From assembly GCF_021028995.1 (NCBI RefSeq), contig NZ_JAJJZG010000015.1:27732-91731 (forward strand): DNA of 64,000 bases, in the 5' to 3' direction. Each line of letters opens with the position of its first letter. Position 1 is the stretch's first letter. The DNA comes from Halobacterium sp. KA-4 (GTDB taxonomy: Archaea > Halobacteriota > Halobacteria > Halobacteriales > Halobacteriaceae). The notes under the pieces were generated by a model. It was not told where the DNA came from. It ran no database searches and saw only the letters and a list, made by a program, of their open reading frames with translations. Positions 63,261-64,000 of the stretch are shown here, piece after piece. Made by a program: the position numbers and the translations under genes.

Positions 63261-63923
63261 ATGTCTGAGCACTTGGCGATCACTACGGACGGCCTCACGA
63301 AGGAGTTCGGCGATACAACAGCTGTTGCAGACCTGGATCTCGCCATTCAAACAGGGTCGATCTACGGCTTCCTCGGGCCGAACGGGGCGGGAAAAACCAC
63401 CACGATACGTATGCTGACGGCGCTCACGCAGCCAACGGACGGAACTGGGCACGTCGCTGGTCAACCGATTACGGACCGGAAAGCCATCATTCCGCACATT
63501 GGCTATCTCCCGGAATCGCCACCGATTTACGACGAACTCACCGCACGCGAACAACTAGAATACCACGGCGGCCTCCGCGACATGGATCCCGGCTGCATTG
63601 AAGCGCGTATCGGGGAGCTACTCGACCGGTTCGACCTGACCGCCGATGCAGACGACCGAATTTCGACGTACTCGAAGGGGATGAAACAGAAGACCGGCCT
63701 GATTCAGGCCCTGATGCACGAGCCAGACGTCGCCATCCTCGACGAACCGACCAGCGGACTCGACCCACGGGCCGCCCGTACCGTGCGTGATACCATTACC
63801 GAGCTGGCCGCCGGAGAGACGACGGTGTTTCTCTCGACGCACATCCTCCCGGTGGTGGCGGAACTCGCGACCGAGGTTCAGTACCTCACAAAGCATCCTC
63901 AGCTAGCTGTTTCTGAAGCCTGA
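63261..63923 (+). pseudogene. ABC transporter ATP-binding protein (copy 4), 3' truncated
   Basis: The frame encodes 220 residues with Walker A GPNGAGKTTT, signature STYSKGMKQK, Walker B VAILDEPTSGLDP and switch STHILPVVAEL. After ELATEV (~63880) it changes to QYLTKHPQLAVSEA and stops, whereas the paralogues continue for ~45 residues with GVLYEG-(QR)-LVAE and a C-terminal tail. The foreign end coincides with a minus-strand frame that looks like a transposase C-terminus, so an insertion has probably cut the gene. A cognate permease may lie beyond the window. Confidence 0.7.
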
Positions 63924-64000
63924 GTTCTGTGGCGGAGCGGTTGTGCTGGGTGGTCTTGACGAGAAGATCGTCGACGAACCGACGGAGAGCTGTCGCTGTC
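63886..64000 (-). CDS. Possible transposase C-terminus, partial
   Basis: On the minus strand a frame enters from the right edge and reads ALRRFVDDLLVKTTQHNRSA, then TELRLQKQLAEDAL and a TGA at 63886-63888. Its composition is basic and unlike the neighbouring ABC genes. It begins exactly where the ATPase homology ends, as expected of an insertion sequence end. Only 37 residues are visible, so the family cannot be named. Confidence 0.4.
   Translation of the reverse strand, partial: TATALRRFVDDLLVKTTQHNRSATELRLQKQLAEDAL

Noticed and set aside
1..64000. tRNA, rRNA or integrase-attachment tRNA
   Set aside because: No sequence with conserved tRNA or rRNA features was noticed on either strand; a dedicated tRNA scan was not possible here.

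Overview
The window looks like a replicon (plasmid or megaplasmid) of a halophilic archaeon (class Halobacteria). The proteins are strongly acidic, genes are preceded by archaeal TATA boxes with few Shine-Dalgarno sites, and there are haloarchaea-typical families: Orc1/Cdc6 initiators, TrmB and Lrp regulators, Tat lipoproteins, tiny zinc-finger proteins, an RdfA-like protein with an archaeal SMC-like ATPase, and IS200/IS605 and IS4-type transposases. No rRNA, tRNA or CRISPR array was seen.

Layout. 1-9.1 kb: a cell-shape/SMC-like pair (RdfA-like fragment and zinc-hook SMC-like ATPase), four unrecognised plasmid genes, a C5-cytosine DNA methyltransferase, a PadR-type regulator, a small membrane protein and a metallo-beta-lactamase-fold hydrolase. 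9.1-15.7 kb: the probable replication region. It has two orc1/cdc6 genes, a perfect 29-bp inverted repeat with G-runs at 11012-11040/11355-11383, four more copies of the same core at 9178-9335, 61-bp tandem repeats at 11763-11959 and two related 45-bp palindromic elements. An IS200/IS605 element (tnpA-tnpB) has been inserted into it. 15.7-17.6 kb: an IS4-like element with 34-bp inverted ends, abutting the stop codon of the second orc gene. 17.6-20.9 kb: the probable partition region, with a ParA ATPase and an acidic partner protein. Upstream of parA lies a 572-bp array of 44 phase-locked 13-bp degenerate repeats, plus five further units over the parA promoter. I consider this the most notable signal in the window.

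21-25.4 kb: a potassium-uptake island (Lrp-type regulator with RCK-C domain, UspA, TrkA, TrkH). 25.6-29.5 kb: a single-chain Type IIG restriction-modification enzyme. 29.9-31.8 kb: an IS4-family transposase. 32-41.5 kb: small regulators, a duplicated-domain Tat lipoprotein with a membrane-anchored HTH regulator, a putative toxin-antitoxin pair, tiny zinc-finger proteins, a broken membrane gene, a TrmB/SMR pair and a geranylgeranyl-reductase-family flavoprotein.

41.7-64 kb: an amplified ABC-2 export region. ATPase/permease pairs lie on the minus strand at the left (41.7-47.1 kb) and on the plus strand at the right (58.7-63.9 kb). Between them are two HTH/membrane-protein pairs, many one-gene small membrane proteins, a LURP-one protein and a LolA-like lipoprotein. 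Decay is visible: one permease gene is interrupted by a 403-bp MITE-like element that carries its own ribbon-helix-helix gene, and the last ATPase is cut off near the right edge, probably by an insertion sequence.
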